This document shows, one piece after another, positions 1-10,685 of a stretch of 64,000 nt of DNA. The notes beneath the pieces are model-generated. The model had not been told where the DNA came from. It was given only the letters and a program-made list of their open reading frames with translations, and searched no databases. The stretch covers positions 39,879,150 through 39,943,149 of the forward strand of contig OX463781.1 in NCBI GenBank assembly GCA_949825025.1, read 5' to 3'. The stretch comes from Siphlonurus alternatus (taxonomy: Eukaryota; Arthropoda; Insecta; Ephemeroptera; Siphlonuridae). The translations under genes and the position numbers were made by a program. Position 1 is the stretch's first letter; the number at the start of each line of letters is the position of its first letter.

Positions 1-215
1 ATAATTATTTAAGGACACGAAACTTTAGTTTGTGTATTCTTTATAAACTAGCAGATGATATGAAAACGATATAAATGTAATAATTGCCTTATTTAATTTA
101 CAATTATTTTTTTCTACATTTTCTCCCTTACACGGTGTTGATTCAACACAACACTATGGTGCGGCAGGCTCCTGTAAAGTATGCAATATGCATTGCAGTG
201 ACGTCACGTGGGCCT
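1..215 (+). repeat. Dispersed repeat P, copy 1
   Basis: This segment recurs in reverse complement at about 23490-23700. Shared landmarks, in order, are TTTATAAACTA, AACGATATAAATGTAATAAT, ACATTTTCTCCC, GGCAGGCTCCTGTAAAGTAT and TGACGTCACGTG. It holds no coding potential. Element class unknown; the left part may run off the window. Confidence 0.75.
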
Positions 216-751
216 GGCTTATAGAATTGTCATAAACTTCACACTTCCGGCTATATACTTCTCAGGGTGGGGGGCTAAGGAGCTGAAGCCCCCCTGAAAT
301 TTTGGATTTAAAAACATATCAAATTATAATAATGAAATGGTATTTATATGAATAAAATTTATTGTTAAACATAATTTCATATATATTGGTAATAAAACCG
401 TGAATTTTTATAGTTAATTAAAACAATGTATTTTCTATATTGCAAATAACGATATAAAAAGTATATATTACATTATAATTACAACAAATAAAAATTACTT
501 AAATAAATGAAACTATTATTATACCATTGGAAAAGTATATCTATTTTTTTTTAAATTTAATTAAAATGTTTATTGTGAAAACAATTATTATGGTGTAGAA
601 ATTATTAAACAGCCTGTGACCATACCGTATACAATATAAATGTTATAGAACACAGAAAAGCGTATAAATGTGTGTGTGTATATATTTGCTTGCACTTACT
701 AGCCGCATTGAAACCTCGTTGACATACAGTGACCAGTTCTCTCCGGCTCGT

Positions 752-753
<2 letters not shown>

Positions 754-846
<93 letters not shown>
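754..846. repeat. (CT)n microsatellite, about 93 bp
   Basis: Uninterrupted CT dinucleotides, followed by CCCTCCCTCTCG. The open frames across it (RERERE / SLSLSL) are artefacts of the repeat. Flanks 860-930 are slightly GC-richer but show no gene. Confidence 0.97.
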
Positions 847-850
<4 letters not shown>

Positions 851-859
851 CCTCTCGTG

Positions 860-1500
860 TCGTTCGCTGGCCGCTTGAATCGATCCTCTCGCCACTTGCT
901 CGCTTTGTTCACTTTGTTGTGCATGCATGATGACGAAAAGCCAAATAAAAAGTCATAAGAGCTGCATACTCGACTAAAAAGCAAACGTAAACTCCCTTTA
1001 GACACATTCAACATGAGAATATTAATATTGTATATTCATAGAATCTTTTATATAAAATTGTAATAATATATTATTTCCCAAGATAAAAATAAAAAATAAA
1101 AAAAAAATGGTAAAAATTATATAAATACAACTACGAAATGAAAAATAAAGCAGAAAATGCACATGAAAAAATATAAGTCGTGAATATCAAATTATTCTTA
1201 TTAAATTTTAAAGGAAATGAAAAAAATAAATTTACAATGTATTTTGTTAGTGCATTTTGTAAAATTTCTTTTAAATGCTTTGTGTTTTTAACAACTATAG
1301 AAAAAAAAAATATCTGGCAGCTCTTTAAGATTCATTATTGAAAACAGTTTTTTAAATATATATTCAAAGTATTTACAAATAATGACCATTTTATTAAAAA
1401 TAAATTGAGCAATTGAGCAGCAAATTTTTAATGTTAAAGTTAAAATACTAAATATTCTAAATAAACAACAAAACACTGAAAAAAAAAACACGAATGTAAA
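860..1500. other. AT-rich stretch, nothing recognised
   Basis: After a short GC-richer flank to the CT tract, this is A/T-dominated sequence with A-runs and no supported gene or repeat. Confidence 0.6.
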
Positions 1501-1501
1501 T

Positions 1502-1709
1502 TGTCCCTCATCCGTAACAATAAGTTATCTGCTTACCAGGATTTCGTACAATAATGAACTATCTGCTTTTTCAGGTTATCGCAATTATAAGCTGTAAATC
1601 GGTATATAATAAATCTCTTAATTGCGCTCATCTGAAATAGCAGATAGCTCATTATATATATTGCAATGAGATCATGGTAGACAGATAGCATTATTCCGGA
1701 CGCGGGACA
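1502..1709. mobile_element. MITE-Q, copy 1
   Basis: About 208 bp with imperfect inverted ends: TTGTCCCTCATCCG on the left and CCGGACGCGGGACAA on the right. Inner arms repeat AGTTATCTGCTTACC against GGTAGACAGATAG. A second copy lies at about 15563-15929, where it is split by a hAT insertion. Nonautonomous; superfamily not determined. Confidence 0.75.
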
Positions 1710-1776
1710 AAATACTGTAAATAGTACAAATTTCAGTTGCTTTATTAAATTACATTTTTTTTTTCTGGAGCATCAA

Positions 1777-2001
1777 ATGGAGAATGGAGGACGTGACGAC
1801 TTGATTGCAGTGTTGGTATCATCATCAGCTGACTTCTGCAGAGGTGGGAGGGGTACTTATCGGCTCAGCTGCTCCATCAGCCCAGCAATTGGCCACGAAC
1901 CCTCGAGTGAGGTCCAAATTGCAGACCATCAAATCAATCGAAGCTCTCTCAGCTACAGCACATCACTGAATCTGCAACAACTACTAGAAGTCAGAACATG
2001 A
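1777..2001 (+). other. Unrecognised 74-codon ORF in a GC-richer island
   Basis: The ORF begins at an ATG in the context GCATCAAATGG, about 10 bases after a T-rich tract ending in CTGGAG, which could serve as a splice acceptor. The 74-residue product is rich in Ser and polar residues and has no motif I recognise. Base composition is clearly richer in G and C than the surroundings and the segment does not recur in this window. It lies about 5 kb upstream of the channel start codon on the same strand, so it could be an upstream exon of that gene, a separate small gene, or conserved non-coding DNA. Coding status is not established. Confidence 0.25.
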
Positions 2002-3228
2002 TAAAGTATTAGTGAAGCTCATTGGTATATTCACCAAAATCTTCTACTCGCAGTGTTTGTAACAGATTATGGTTTATAATGTCTGTTCGCATGAAGCTTT
2101 TTCCTTGCTAAACATGGGACGACGTAGTATCTGATCTTGCCACCAGAGCAGAGAACGTAATGTCATTGTTGGTGCTAGTTAACAATTGCAACTTCATAAT
2201 TTTACAGTAATTTTCTATAAGTTAACAAGTAAATCAACAACCGTCCAATGTTTTTCCTTTCACGCGACAGACATTACACAACAATTATTATTTGTTTACT
2301 AACAACAAGCAAAAGACTTTGATATTCTAACTTGTAAGAGCTAAGATGTAAATCATGTGTAGTATAAACAAACAAAAAATTATATATATATTGCCAAGTT
2401 TCGACATTATCTTCTATTTTCACTGTTATCATTGGAGGGTGTGGGAGGGGATTATTAATTCTGAAACGCTTTTCTAGGCCCCAAGGGGATTGACGGGTCT
2501 CTGTTAGTTCCGATACTTTTTGTACATAAATAATAAATAACCTTGTGTAAATGAATCTTGTCTACATTATGTATGAAATTTGTTTAAGTCATTTAAAATT
2601 TATACATGACTACACTTTTTTTTTTTTTTAACTGAATGTTAAATCTGCACTCACTCATATGCTAATATATTATGTTCATAATAGTTGTAATAATTATATA
2701 ATATAGTTATATATAAAAATAGGTAATATGTTCACACTGTTATATATGACTTTTTTATATAATATATGAAACATACAAATAATTTTTGAATTTATATCAA
2801 TATTGAAGCTTGAACTACAAGTATAATATGACGTAAATTTATAATAAAACTGATCAAATGTTTACACATACATATTTTACAAAGTATAAGGATTCTTGAC
2901 ACCATCCTGGCTTATTTATAATAGATTATTAGAAGGTATAAATCGTTCCCATCTATAGTATTTAACGTACCTTCAAAGAGAATAAATTAATTTTGTTTAA
3001 AAAAAAAACACACGATATCTTGTGAGATATATGGCATATAAAAACAAAGGATAACATGGAGACAGCGGTGGATATTAATACAATTCAGTCAAATCAGCAT
3101 ATATTTAGAAATAACACTAAAAAAAATCATAATTGAAAAATTAGCTGTTATTATATTTTTAATTTAAATAATCAATATCTCATATTTTAGGTATACCAAT
3201 ATTTCAGAATTACCATTGTGAAAAAAAT
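2002..3228. other. AT-rich stretch, nothing recognised
   Basis: Mostly A/T-rich sequence with T- and A-runs. A GC-richer patch at 2430-2500 (GGAGGGTGTGGGAGGGG, TAGGCCCCAAGGGG) matches nothing I know. No supported ORF or recurrent element. Confidence 0.6.
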
Positions 3229-3890
3229 AGGCAACAGACAACTAACATGAAATTTTTTGTTGCAAAAATGAAAAAAGGGTATTAAATTATGCCACTGTGA
3301 ATTTTTTCAGATTTTTTGTAGTCCCGAAACTATTTTTAAATAATGGACAACATACATGAAAAAATTTTATTGCAGAAATGAATAGAGGGTACCAAATTAT
3401 GATACTCTGAATTTTTTCAGATTTTTTTGAGACCCGGAACTATTTTTAAATAATTATTGAAAGTCCTGTGATTTCAGTTGGCACCCCTGCAGCCTTAATA
3501 AAAAGGATAGAGACTGGACGCCTATTGACGCCTCCAGGGGGCGTGGCCACACTTTCAATAATTATTTAAAAATAGTTCTGGGTCTCAAAAAAATCAGAAA
3601 GAATTCAGAGTAGCATAATTTGGTACCCTCTATATCATTTCTGCAATAAAAAATTTTCATGTATGTTGTCCATTGTTGAAGTTCTCTAAGTTAAGTTGGC
3701 ACCCCTGAATCCTTAATAAAAAGGATAGGGCAAAAATGCCTATTGATGCCTCCAGGGGGTGTGGCCGCACTCTCAATAATTATTTAAAAATAGTTACGGG
3801 TTTTAAAAATACCTGAAAAAATTCAGAGTAGCATAAATTGGTACCCTCTATTCATTTCTGCAATAATTTTTTCCATGCAGGTTGTCCATT
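3229..3890. mobile_element. MITE-F outer copy, split by a second MITE-F
   Basis: The outer element runs from ACAGACAACTAACATGAAA to GCAGGTTGTCCATT. Its left arm stops at CTATTTTTAAATA and resumes after the inner element at TTGTTGAAGTTCTC, then continues with the family core GGCACCCCTGAATCCTTAAT and CCTCCAGGGGG. Joined, it matches the other full-length copies at 31445 and 37016. This is a self-into-self insertion. Confidence 0.85.
3343..3673. mobile_element. MITE-F inner copy
   Basis: A 331-bp near-palindromic element with ends ATGGACAACATACATG / CATGTATGTTGTCCAT. It is preceded by TA, consistent with a mariner-type target, but followed by TG. Arms share GCAGAAATGAATAGAGGGTA and ACTATTTTTAAATAATTATT with their complements. 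Confidence 0.88.
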
Positions 3891-3930
3891 GGTCCTAATG
3901 GTGACATTATTTTTTATTTTTTATATAACT

Positions 3931-4157
3931 TAAGGCGAATTCAGATGACGATTTTTATCATGCGACGCCACGCGAATAATGCGCACTTGCTGTGACATCC
4001 ATTAGTGGCCATATTTGGCGATTAAAAAAAAAGAGCATCGTAATTAACGCGATTTCACTGCTGCAACTTGGCGAATTCGCTCGCCGCATAGGATTTCACA
4101 GCTTGTGTGACAAAACCGCGTCGCATCGCCGCTGTCGCCATCTGAATCCACCTTTAG
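3931..4157 (+). mobile_element. MITE-A, copy 1
   Basis: Ends TAAGGCGAATTCAGATGACG and CGCCATCTGAATCCACCTTTA are inverted. The interior carries TCATGCGACGCCACGCGAAT, CTGTGACATCCATTAGTGGCC and GAGCATCGTAATTAACGCGA. The open frame across it, partly GC-rich, is not a gene because the same sequence recurs at 30728, 36170 and 51141. Confidence 0.9.
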
Positions 4158-4935
4158 GGAGCAGAAATTTCAGTAAGTCACACGATTGTTCGCAGAGCCC
4201 TGCACGTGACACGAGGTCACGTCTCGTGCACACGTGCGTGCTTCCCTCTTCAAGTTCTGGGATAGGTCATGTGGTCACCCACAACAACGCAAAGTTGAAT
4301 AATAAAAAAAGTGGAAGAATCTGCCCTTTAACTGGAAGTGGGCGTGGCCAGTAAATTATGCACAGTCGTCACTTTGTAAGATTTTCCTAACCTTCCGGAT
4401 CGATTACATGATGTAAACTAAATTTAAATAAATTTAAAATGTCCTATCTTAACCATGCATGTTAAAGTAAAACCGGATTGGACATTTATATTTGAATGCG
4501 CGCAGTGTACACTGCTATTGTGTACATCGAGGTTCGTCCGTGAGATGTGACGTCATAAAACTCAAGCTATCGTACTTTACAGCCGCATTTTTGCCCACCT
4601 ACACTGTGTTTTGATAAAAATAGTGCAAATAACCATAATCAGCTCTAACAACTCTTAAAGACTGTCTAATTTTTAATTTGAGGCCCGGATCACTTTAATT
4701 AATGAATGAATTTTATCAAGACTTTAAACTTAACTGATGAGAAAAATTATAGCATTTAAACTAAAAAAGATTACATAACCAACAACTTACTGAGCGTGGT
4801 ATAACGAGAGTCAAAAATATATATTAAAAGATGGAACATCGGAAACTTAAATTTCACCATCAAAAGGGCACACATCACAATTGCATATATATACATGTTA
4901 GCTCAAGATAGCAAGAACTAAAGCAGTACGATTAC
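4158..4935. other. Intergenic stretch with one weak repeat
   Basis: A short GC-richer run at 4180-4290 (GTCACGTCTCGTGCACACG) follows MITE-A. The phrase TTTTTAATTTGAGGCC at about 4669 recurs at about 17612, hinting at a degenerate dispersed repeat. No gene is supported. Confidence 0.5.
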
Positions 4936-5187
4936 AACATGATGTTCTTGGATCCGTATTCAATGAATGCGTTTTCAACAAAACCGTTTTCATCATCTGT
5001 TTACATGAGAATTTTTGATCCGTATTGAACGTTGGATATACGCTTGAAACAAGCGTCGTGAAATAATTAAAGCGCATTGGATGAATGCGGATCAAATACC
5101 TGTTCACATGAGTCTTTAATACGCACCCGTTTTGAAATACGTGTTCGTCTAATACGGATCAAATAATTCATGTAAACGTACTGATTT
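4936..5187. mobile_element. MITE-E, copy 1
   Basis: Copies at 4936-5187 and 14333-14473 share GCGTTTTCAACAAAA, GTTTTCATCA, TTTACATGAGAA, TGAACGTT and AAGCGTCGTGAA in the same order. In copy 1 a second half repeats GATCCGTATT-like words inverted (AATACGGATCAAATAATTCATGTAAACG). The GTTTACATGA ends resemble MITE-D. Confidence 0.7.
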
Positions 5188-5853
5188 TTTGTTTCTGGAC
5201 ATTGTCACGCAGTTTATGGACCTGGAACGGTTTTGAAATGGTTAGACTGGGTGCTCTTTTTACCTCCCCCAAAATTGCAAATATAATGCATCTCTCTTGA
5301 ACAGGAGTCCATCATATAGGGATCAAATTCATGCTGTCCTTAATATAAGATATACACTCTATTTAGATAAAAAAAAAATGTACGATCCGGCTATACTTTA
5401 AAATGGCCGGATCAAACATTTTTATTTCCATGTAGTTGTTATTATGGCTGCAGATTTGTTCAGTAAGCTTAATCGTATATATAGTTAATTTCAATGATAC
5501 ACGGTATAGTATTTTCAGATATAAGATGGGGAAAAAAATATGTATTGACGTTGCATCAAATGATCACTTATTTTATTCAAATATTTCATCAAAAATAAAT
5601 AATAAAGCTTGCAATTTTATGCATAAATTGATATCAAATAGTAGATATAATGAAAATTGAAGACCTGAAACATGCTTTTACTTGAAGTAACGATTTTGTA
5701 TACTTCAATCACGCAATGTTTTAAAATAGATTTTTTTTTATCACTATTGGTATTTTAGGTAACATCATCAGAAAATTGGATTACATTTTTATCCTCTTCT
5801 TAATCATCATGTTTAACTACCGTACCTGTGGGTTGTTCGCTAGCGTTACTTCA

Positions 5854-5856
<3 letters not shown>
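5188..5856. other. Upstream flank of the channel promoter
   Basis: AT-rich sequence with CCGGCTATACTTTAAAATGG and GCCGGATCAAACATTTTTA around 5388-5422, which may be the end of a MITE-E relative. No ORF is convincing. Confidence 0.45.

Positions 5857-5909
<53 letters not shown>
5857..5909. promoter_or_regulatory. (GA)n tract upstream of the channel gene
   Basis: A pure 53-bp GA repeat followed by an impure purine tract to about 6030. It lies about 240 bp upstream of the best initiator candidate. GAGA-rich DNA is known to bind GAGA factor/CLAMP-type proteins at insect promoters; that role here is inferred from position only. It could equally be a chance microsatellite. Confidence 0.5.
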
Positions 5910-5911
<2 letters not shown>

Positions 5912-6148
5912 GCATTGATAACAGAGGAAGAGAGATGGAGGGAGAGCGAGATATAAGGAGTGTGAGAGACATTAAGAGAGAGAGACAGAGAGAGAGAAAA
6001 CGTGAACGAGACAGAGAGACAGTCACGACTACGTCTCGCCGCCGCCTGCCGGTTTTCTGGCCCGCAGCCAGCCGAACAGAGACGATGTAGCCCCCGAGTA
6101 CGCCCCGAGTCGTGGCGAAGTTTTTCAAAGGCCGGCGTGTATAGTTCG

Positions 6149-6153
6149 TCAGT
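6149..6153 (+). promoter_or_regulatory. Candidate TCAGT initiator
   Basis: TCAGT is the arthropod initiator consensus, here in the context GTTCGTCAGTAGCACG with +1 at 6151. At +28 to +32 the sequence is GGTAC, a four-of-five match to the downstream promoter element RGWYV. The region 6030-6250 is the GC-richest part of the upstream sequence. A second TTCAGT lies at 6277-6282 without a matching downstream element. No TATA box at the right spacing was seen. Start sites need RNA data. Confidence 0.4.
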
Positions 6154-6758
6154 AGCACGAACACGAGAGGAGCAAGCGGTACACTGTGGCATGATGCTGC
6201 CGTGTTTTGTACGGCGCTACCTTACCTTCAGCCGCAGTACCAGTAGCGGCCAAGACCTCCAAGTTGTTCTCTATAGTTCAGTAGTAGCATTACCTGTTCG
6301 ATCTAATAACAACAAATTATCATGTTGTTTACAAGAGAAGCAGAAGTGGCAGCAGCAGCAGCAGCAGATTCAGCAGCAAATAATAATTAGCTGCTTTCTG
6401 ATGCTGCTAAATAAATATTATAGTACACGATAGTAGTATTTAAATTATATCAATTAAATAATAATAAACAATACTTATAAAGAAGATCAAGACTATATTA
6501 TTAAAAAAAGTGAACATAAAAGTGTTAAAAAATTATACCTTTCCTACTTATTTCTATCTCTTTTTATTCCTCCTTCACAATTTCTCACTCGCATTTTTCT
6601 CACACTCTCTCTATATATTCTCCCACTTCTTTTTTCCTCTTCCTATAACGTGTTATTCCTCCTCCGGTCAGTTAGTATCACTGCAGTGTCGGTCTAAGAA
6701 GTGTTTTTGAGTGAGTGTGCGGGTTCAACAGTGTTTTTTTGGTGCTGTGACATCCACC
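6151..6758 (+). other. Presumed 5' leader of the channel transcript
   Basis: Sequence between the initiator candidate and the ATG. It contains short upstream ORFs and a CAG/CAA-rich run at 6346-6380. An in-frame TGA at 6708-6710 lies just ahead of the coding start, so the protein does not extend upstream in this exon. An intron inside the leader is possible, given the pyrimidine-rich stretch at 6536-6665. Confidence 0.4.
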
Positions 6759-7190
6759 ATGGACCCTCCTTCAGGTACCAACAGGCACTCTTTGTCCCCT
6801 TCTCAAGTTATTTCACCTCCAAATGGATCGTCACCTGTATCAGCTGCAGCAAGTGTAATTGCAGCAGGGGATGATATTGATAGACGTGGTTCCATCACGC
6901 CAAATTTTCCCTCGACAGGTGAAGGTGGTGGAGGTGGATTTGCAAGAACACCTCAATCATCATCTAGAGCTTCAGCTAAAGGTGTTAAACAACAAGTTAA
7001 ACCATTTACAAAAGAATCATTAGAAAGATTAGAAAATAAAACAGTTCAATTAGTTCGTGAATATGGTTTTCAACCAAGACGAAAAGTTAGTGTAGAAGAT
7101 GGTTCTGTTTTACCAAATAAATTTGAACCTTTTCCAAGTAAATTATATGGTAGACCTTTAGAAGAAATTGACAACTTTATATATGATGAG
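6759..7190 (+). CDS. NaCP60E: Voltage-gated cation (sodium) channel, first coding exon; NaCP60E/DSC1-like
   Basis: This exon encodes the first 144 residues of a large four-domain voltage-gated channel. The ATG at 6759 sits in a strong context (TCCACCATGG), and TGA at 6708 closes the frame upstream. Residues 1-78 are low-complexity, Ser/Pro/Gly-rich cytoplasmic sequence with a GGGGG run near 56-60. Residues 81-144 form the conserved pre-domain-I segment: KPFTKESLERLENKTV at 81, then YGFQPRRK, and KFEPFPSKLYGRPLEEID near 121-138. PFT-ESL and PLE-ID are hallmarks of the sodium-channel N-terminus, and the longer block is what I recall for the insect DSC1/BSC1 branch rather than para. These channels conduct cations in neurons; the insect DSC1 type is known to favour calcium. 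The exon ends exactly after a codon (phase 0) at GAG/GTAAGT. Transmembrane segments are not in this exon. Family assignment is firm, the subfamily is from memory. Confidence 0.85.
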
Positions 7191-7196
7191 GTAAGT
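7191..7196 (+). promoter_or_regulatory. 5' splice site after the first coding exon
   Basis: GATGAG/GTAAGTG matches the donor consensus fully at +1 to +6. The frame stays open 75 nt beyond it, but those codons are T/A-rich and hydrophobic-repetitive, as expected of intron read-through. Confidence 0.9.
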
Positions 7197-7722
7197 GTAT
7201 TAATATATTTTTTTATTTTAATTATATATTTTTATTATTATATTTTATATATATTTTTTGATTGAACACTATAATAGTGGTGATCATTATATTTTATTAG
7301 TAACTTAATATCATGACGTGTTTTATATTTTATTGATCGTTATTAATATGTATTTTATTATTATTATTATGATTGCGAAAAATTATATTTAGATTTATGA
7401 AAAAGGTCAAAATGTTTTGATTTTTTTTTTAACACATAAATTTGCAATGATTTTGTATTGAGGGATTGTGGTGTCCAGGACATTTCGTGTCCAAAAGTTT
7501 CGTGACTCTGGTGCTCATTTGGAGAACGCTGCTGCAAATATACCACCGCATGCAAGCCTGAGAGCTCAATTTAATTCCATTGTGACGTATAAATAGAAAC
7601 ACAGTGGGAAGGAATAGCCTTTTTTCAAGTTAAAACAAAGAGATTTTTTACTTAAAAGTAAAGTGATTTATTTATCATTTTATCTGTTTTACTTCTTTTT
7701 ATTCAACTTAAAAGATAAACAC

Positions 7723-7853
<131 letters not shown>

Positions 7854-8300
7854 CACCCAAAGTACAAATACAAAATATATTACAAAAATTAGGGTGCGGA
7901 TTGCAACAAAGCACCGATGGCACTATTTCACTAAAAAGTGGTTACAATCCTTTATATAACTACTGAAAAAAAACAATCATTAGCTGTAAGCTTGTGTCAA
8001 AATAAATGTGTAATCACAAACTATTTTTACAAATATAGTGTTTCTTTAAAACACTAGGAAACTGTGTTTCAGAACATTTCTTGATAGGACCCGGAAGCCG
8101 ATTCCACTCATCCACAGATCTTATTACAAAGCCATTTTTGTAACGATCAATTCGAGCCTTTGGTGGAATGAGCCGAACTGCCCCGTCTTGCCCTCTAATG
8201 GGACGTCCATTGACTACAGAATTAGCGAAGTTTAAATCAATTTGGCCAGTTTGACACTTATGAAAGAATTTAAGGTCCATAACCTCAAAATAGTCCTTAA
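7854..8300 (-). mobile_element. 5'-truncated LINE, 3' end with RT C-terminal region
   Basis: On the - strand an ORF from about 8280 to 8014 encodes the C-terminal end of a non-LTR retrotransposon ORF2. Recognisable pieces are MDLKFFHKCQTG, then IPPKARIDRYKNGFVIRS and VDEWNRLPGPIK, the R-NSF--R----WN-LP pattern of this region in jockey/CR1/RTE-type elements. The open frame continues a few codons upstream (DYFEV) and then family similarity ends near 8300, a typical 5' truncation. A roughly 160-bp 3' UTR leads to the (AAAT)n tail. The reverse transcriptase catalytic part is absent, so it is a dead copy. Confidence 0.85.
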
Positions 8301-8438
8301 ATTAAATTAAATTTGTATAGAAATAAATAAAAAATAATTTTTAAATATATTTTATAATTAAAATTTTTAAAATTAGTATCTATTTTAGGTTACAAAAAAT
8401 ACATCATAAATTCGAGTCCCAGTAGTTTACAGTACCAT

Positions 8439-8549
8439 CACTACGTTTACTTGACGGCGTTTAATGCGTATTCGTTGACGACGGATAATGTTATTCTTAT
8501 GAGGCGTCGTCAACGAATACGCATTAAACACCGTCATGTAAACGTAGTG
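8439..8549. mobile_element. MITE-D, copy 1
   Basis: A 111-bp near-palindrome from CACTACGTTTAC to GTAAACGTAGTG. Arms carry CGTTTAATGCGTATTCGTTG and its complement; the turn is GGATAATGTTATTCTTATGAG. Copies at 15188 and, degraded, at about 53790. Confidence 0.92.
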
Positions 8550-8792
8550 CATGTTCATCATTAATATACGCTTGTATGATTGAGTTGTTTCAAATAGGTA
8601 GTAAAATAAATTAGAATTAATTTTAATAGTGTGCTATATATCTATAAAAAATATATTCAAAAATGTAAAAAACAAACCTTGGAAATTATGACTAAAAATT
8701 TATAATTTAATATGACAAATTACGCAGAAAATTAAAGAAAACATAATATATGAAGTTACATCGAAGAAAATATTATATAAAATTATAATAAT

Positions 8793-9089
8793 GGGGACGA
8801 TTCACGAAAGAGTCAACCAGGAATTGATCCAGCTTTCCCTCTAACCACGGTTAGCGCTAATTAGTGCGATTCACGAAGAAGTTAGCCAGGTTTATAACCA
8901 CGTTTAGCAACCACGTTTAACTGTACTTGTTTTATGTTTTAAAGTATCTAGTTAAACGTGGTTAAGTTAAACGTGGTTAGAAACCTGGCTAACTGCTTCG
9001 TAAATTGCCCCCATATTAATTGATTTAGGTTGGCATTAACCGTGGTTAGTGACAACATGACAAAACTTTCTTCATTAATCGTCCCCATT
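8793..9089. mobile_element. MITE-B composite (one copy within another)
   Basis: The outer ends are TGGGGACGATTCACGAA and TTCATTAATCGTCCCCA. Inside, at about 8858-9014, a second copy runs from TGCGATTCACGAAGAAGTTA to CTTCGTAAATTGCCCCCA with ACCACGTTTAAC / GTTAAACGTGGT arms. The outer arms use the related words ACCACGGTTAGCGC and TTAACCGTGGTTAGTG. Confidence 0.82.
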
Positions 9090-9161
9090 AATCATATTTT
9101 TATTTATGAATATTAGAAGACAAAGAAAATATTTCTTAAAATATCCCTGTACGATTCTTAC

Positions 9162-9386
9162 AGCTATGATAGTGAATTGTTTTATTTTTAATGAATTTGT
9201 CTACCCTCACACAAAATTTGTCAGGTGTGAAGTCTAAAAGATCGTCACAGTGAATGATGTACAGACTAGCTGCTATCAGGACGGATGCAGGCGTGTGTAA
9301 TTCTGACTGAGCCCAGCTATCACTCCAGCCTTGAGCCAACCGTGCAATGTCTGGTAGTAGTGCAGGAAATAAGAGAGGAGTGTCAG
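9162..9386 (-). other. Putative - strand exon or ORF, protein not recognised
   Basis: Read on the - strand, TTTGTAATAG at 9387-9396 could be a splice acceptor and is followed by an open frame of about 75 codons that includes DTPLLFPALLPDIARLAQGW, SELHTPASVLIAASLYIIHC and DDLLDFTPDKFC. AGCT/GTAAGA near 9161 could be a donor; otherwise the frame runs to a TAA at 9136-9138. Composition is much richer in G+C than the flanks and amino-acid use looks protein-like, with a hydrophobic stretch VLIAASLYII. The segment is not repeated in this window. It could be an exon of an antisense nested gene, a retro-inserted fragment, or chance. I cannot assign a family. Confidence 0.4.
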
Positions 9387-9419
9387 CTATTACAAATTAA
9401 CACTACATCGCAGTACATC

Positions 9420-10430
9420 GCAGTTTGATGTATTTAGACTTTGGAGTTAGAGTGTTTAATTATATTGTAGATGGGATATAAATATATAGTTTTTTATGTC
9501 ATGTTTTTGTTCTTACCAAATTTTATGTTTAAGTAAATTAGTCATAAGATATTTTACTACGTATACTTTATGTGTATTGGTGCTCAATAGTGCCTTGTAA
9601 AATATCCCATTTTATCGTTTCTTTTGTTAGTTATTGTAATTTGTATTGATGAAATGAATCAATAAATAACTATAAAATACATATATAATACATTTTTTTT
9701 TAATACATAAAATGTCAGTTTTAAATATTTAGGAAGAATTGGTTTTGTATTGCGAAATTTGGTGCTTCACAGAATTTTTTACTATATAATGTTTAATTAG
9801 AGTAATTTTTGGAAGGTCAGAAATTAATAGTTGAAATGATATGTAACGAGACATATAATACCATGTATATCTATTGGTGAAATAATTTAAATGAAAAAAA
9901 TCTCTCTCAAATTGAAGTACTGAAGGCATACAAGAAACCACTTGCAAACGTACGAAATATAAAAAAGTAAGATAGTTTAATTTACAACATGATAAAAAAG
10001 TCTATCATTCTAAATGAGGTATCAAATTATGTAAATTACTAAAGATAAGAAAAATAGGTTACTTTACATGAATTTAGTTAACTATTGTAATTGTATGCAT
10101 TTAGATTGTATTTTATACAATTTTTTTGTTTACCTATTTCATTCTATAAGTAAAAATGTAATTAACAAAGCTTTACATTGTTGCATTGCTGTAATGTTCA
10201 TGCTATACATGTGCACGTATTTTCATTTAATAAAAAAGTTTATTTTACTTAGGCAAATAAGGAAAAAAATCAATAAAAAAATAGAACATTTTGTTATCTA
10301 AAAAGTTACATATGAAAATCTTAGTTTTTTAATTAATTAAAAAAAAAACACATTAAAGTTTCACTTTAATAGTGTCAAAAAAAATTGTTATCATCACCAT
10401 AAGGTCATGTTGATAAGAGAATATTAATAG
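9420..10430. other. AT-rich intron, nothing recognised
   Basis: Long A/T-rich sequence. ORFs of about 70 codons on both strands have Ile/Lys/Tyr/Phe-heavy content expected of AT-rich noise. Confidence 0.6.
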
Positions 10431-10439
10431 TGTTTGTGG

Positions 10440-10610
10440 GGTTCTAATGGCTGGTATGGGGACACAAAGCTGCAGTACAAATGGCGGTGCAGCAGTGGCT
10501 AATGAACGTGGCGTTACTGGCGAACGAGCGCTCTTGTATGTAGGTAGACACAATCGGCGTCTGATTACGAGCCGGCTCACGTCACTGCAGCTCTTGAGAC
10601 TCCCAAATGT
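10440..10610. other. GC-richer island, possible regulatory or exon sequence
   Basis: Open on both strands (about 60 codons each), with CTGCAG palindromes and GAGCCGGCTCACGTCACTGCAG. No protein family recognised, no good acceptor on either strand. Not repeated in the window. Confidence 0.25.
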
Positions 10611-10685
10611 ATCTACTTTTTACATCATTCAATTGTTTAAATTGCAAAAAATTAACTTTTTTATTAAATGAAAATTAAAAGTACT

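Noticed and set aside
258..300. Short GGTGGGGGGC / GCCCCCC inverted pair
   Set aside because: Too short and no target duplication or second copy; probably a remnant.
605..1014. Overlapping ORFs encoding RERERE or SLSLSL across the CT tract
   Set aside because: They exist only because a dinucleotide repeat has no stop codons; flanking codons show no coding signal. The same applies at 5776-6192, 35209-35466 and 49857-50042.
3992..4354. 120-codon + strand ORF
   Set aside because: It lies mostly in MITE-A, which recurs three more times as non-coding repeat.
6711..6758. Extending the channel N-terminus upstream of the ATG at 6759
   Set aside because: The frame there starts at GTG right after a TGA at 6708; the first in-frame ATG with good context is 6759.
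7191..7265. Reading the channel ORF through the donor to the stop at 7265
   Set aside because: The added residues are Ile/Tyr/Phe-rich intron read-through and a full GTAAGT donor precedes them.
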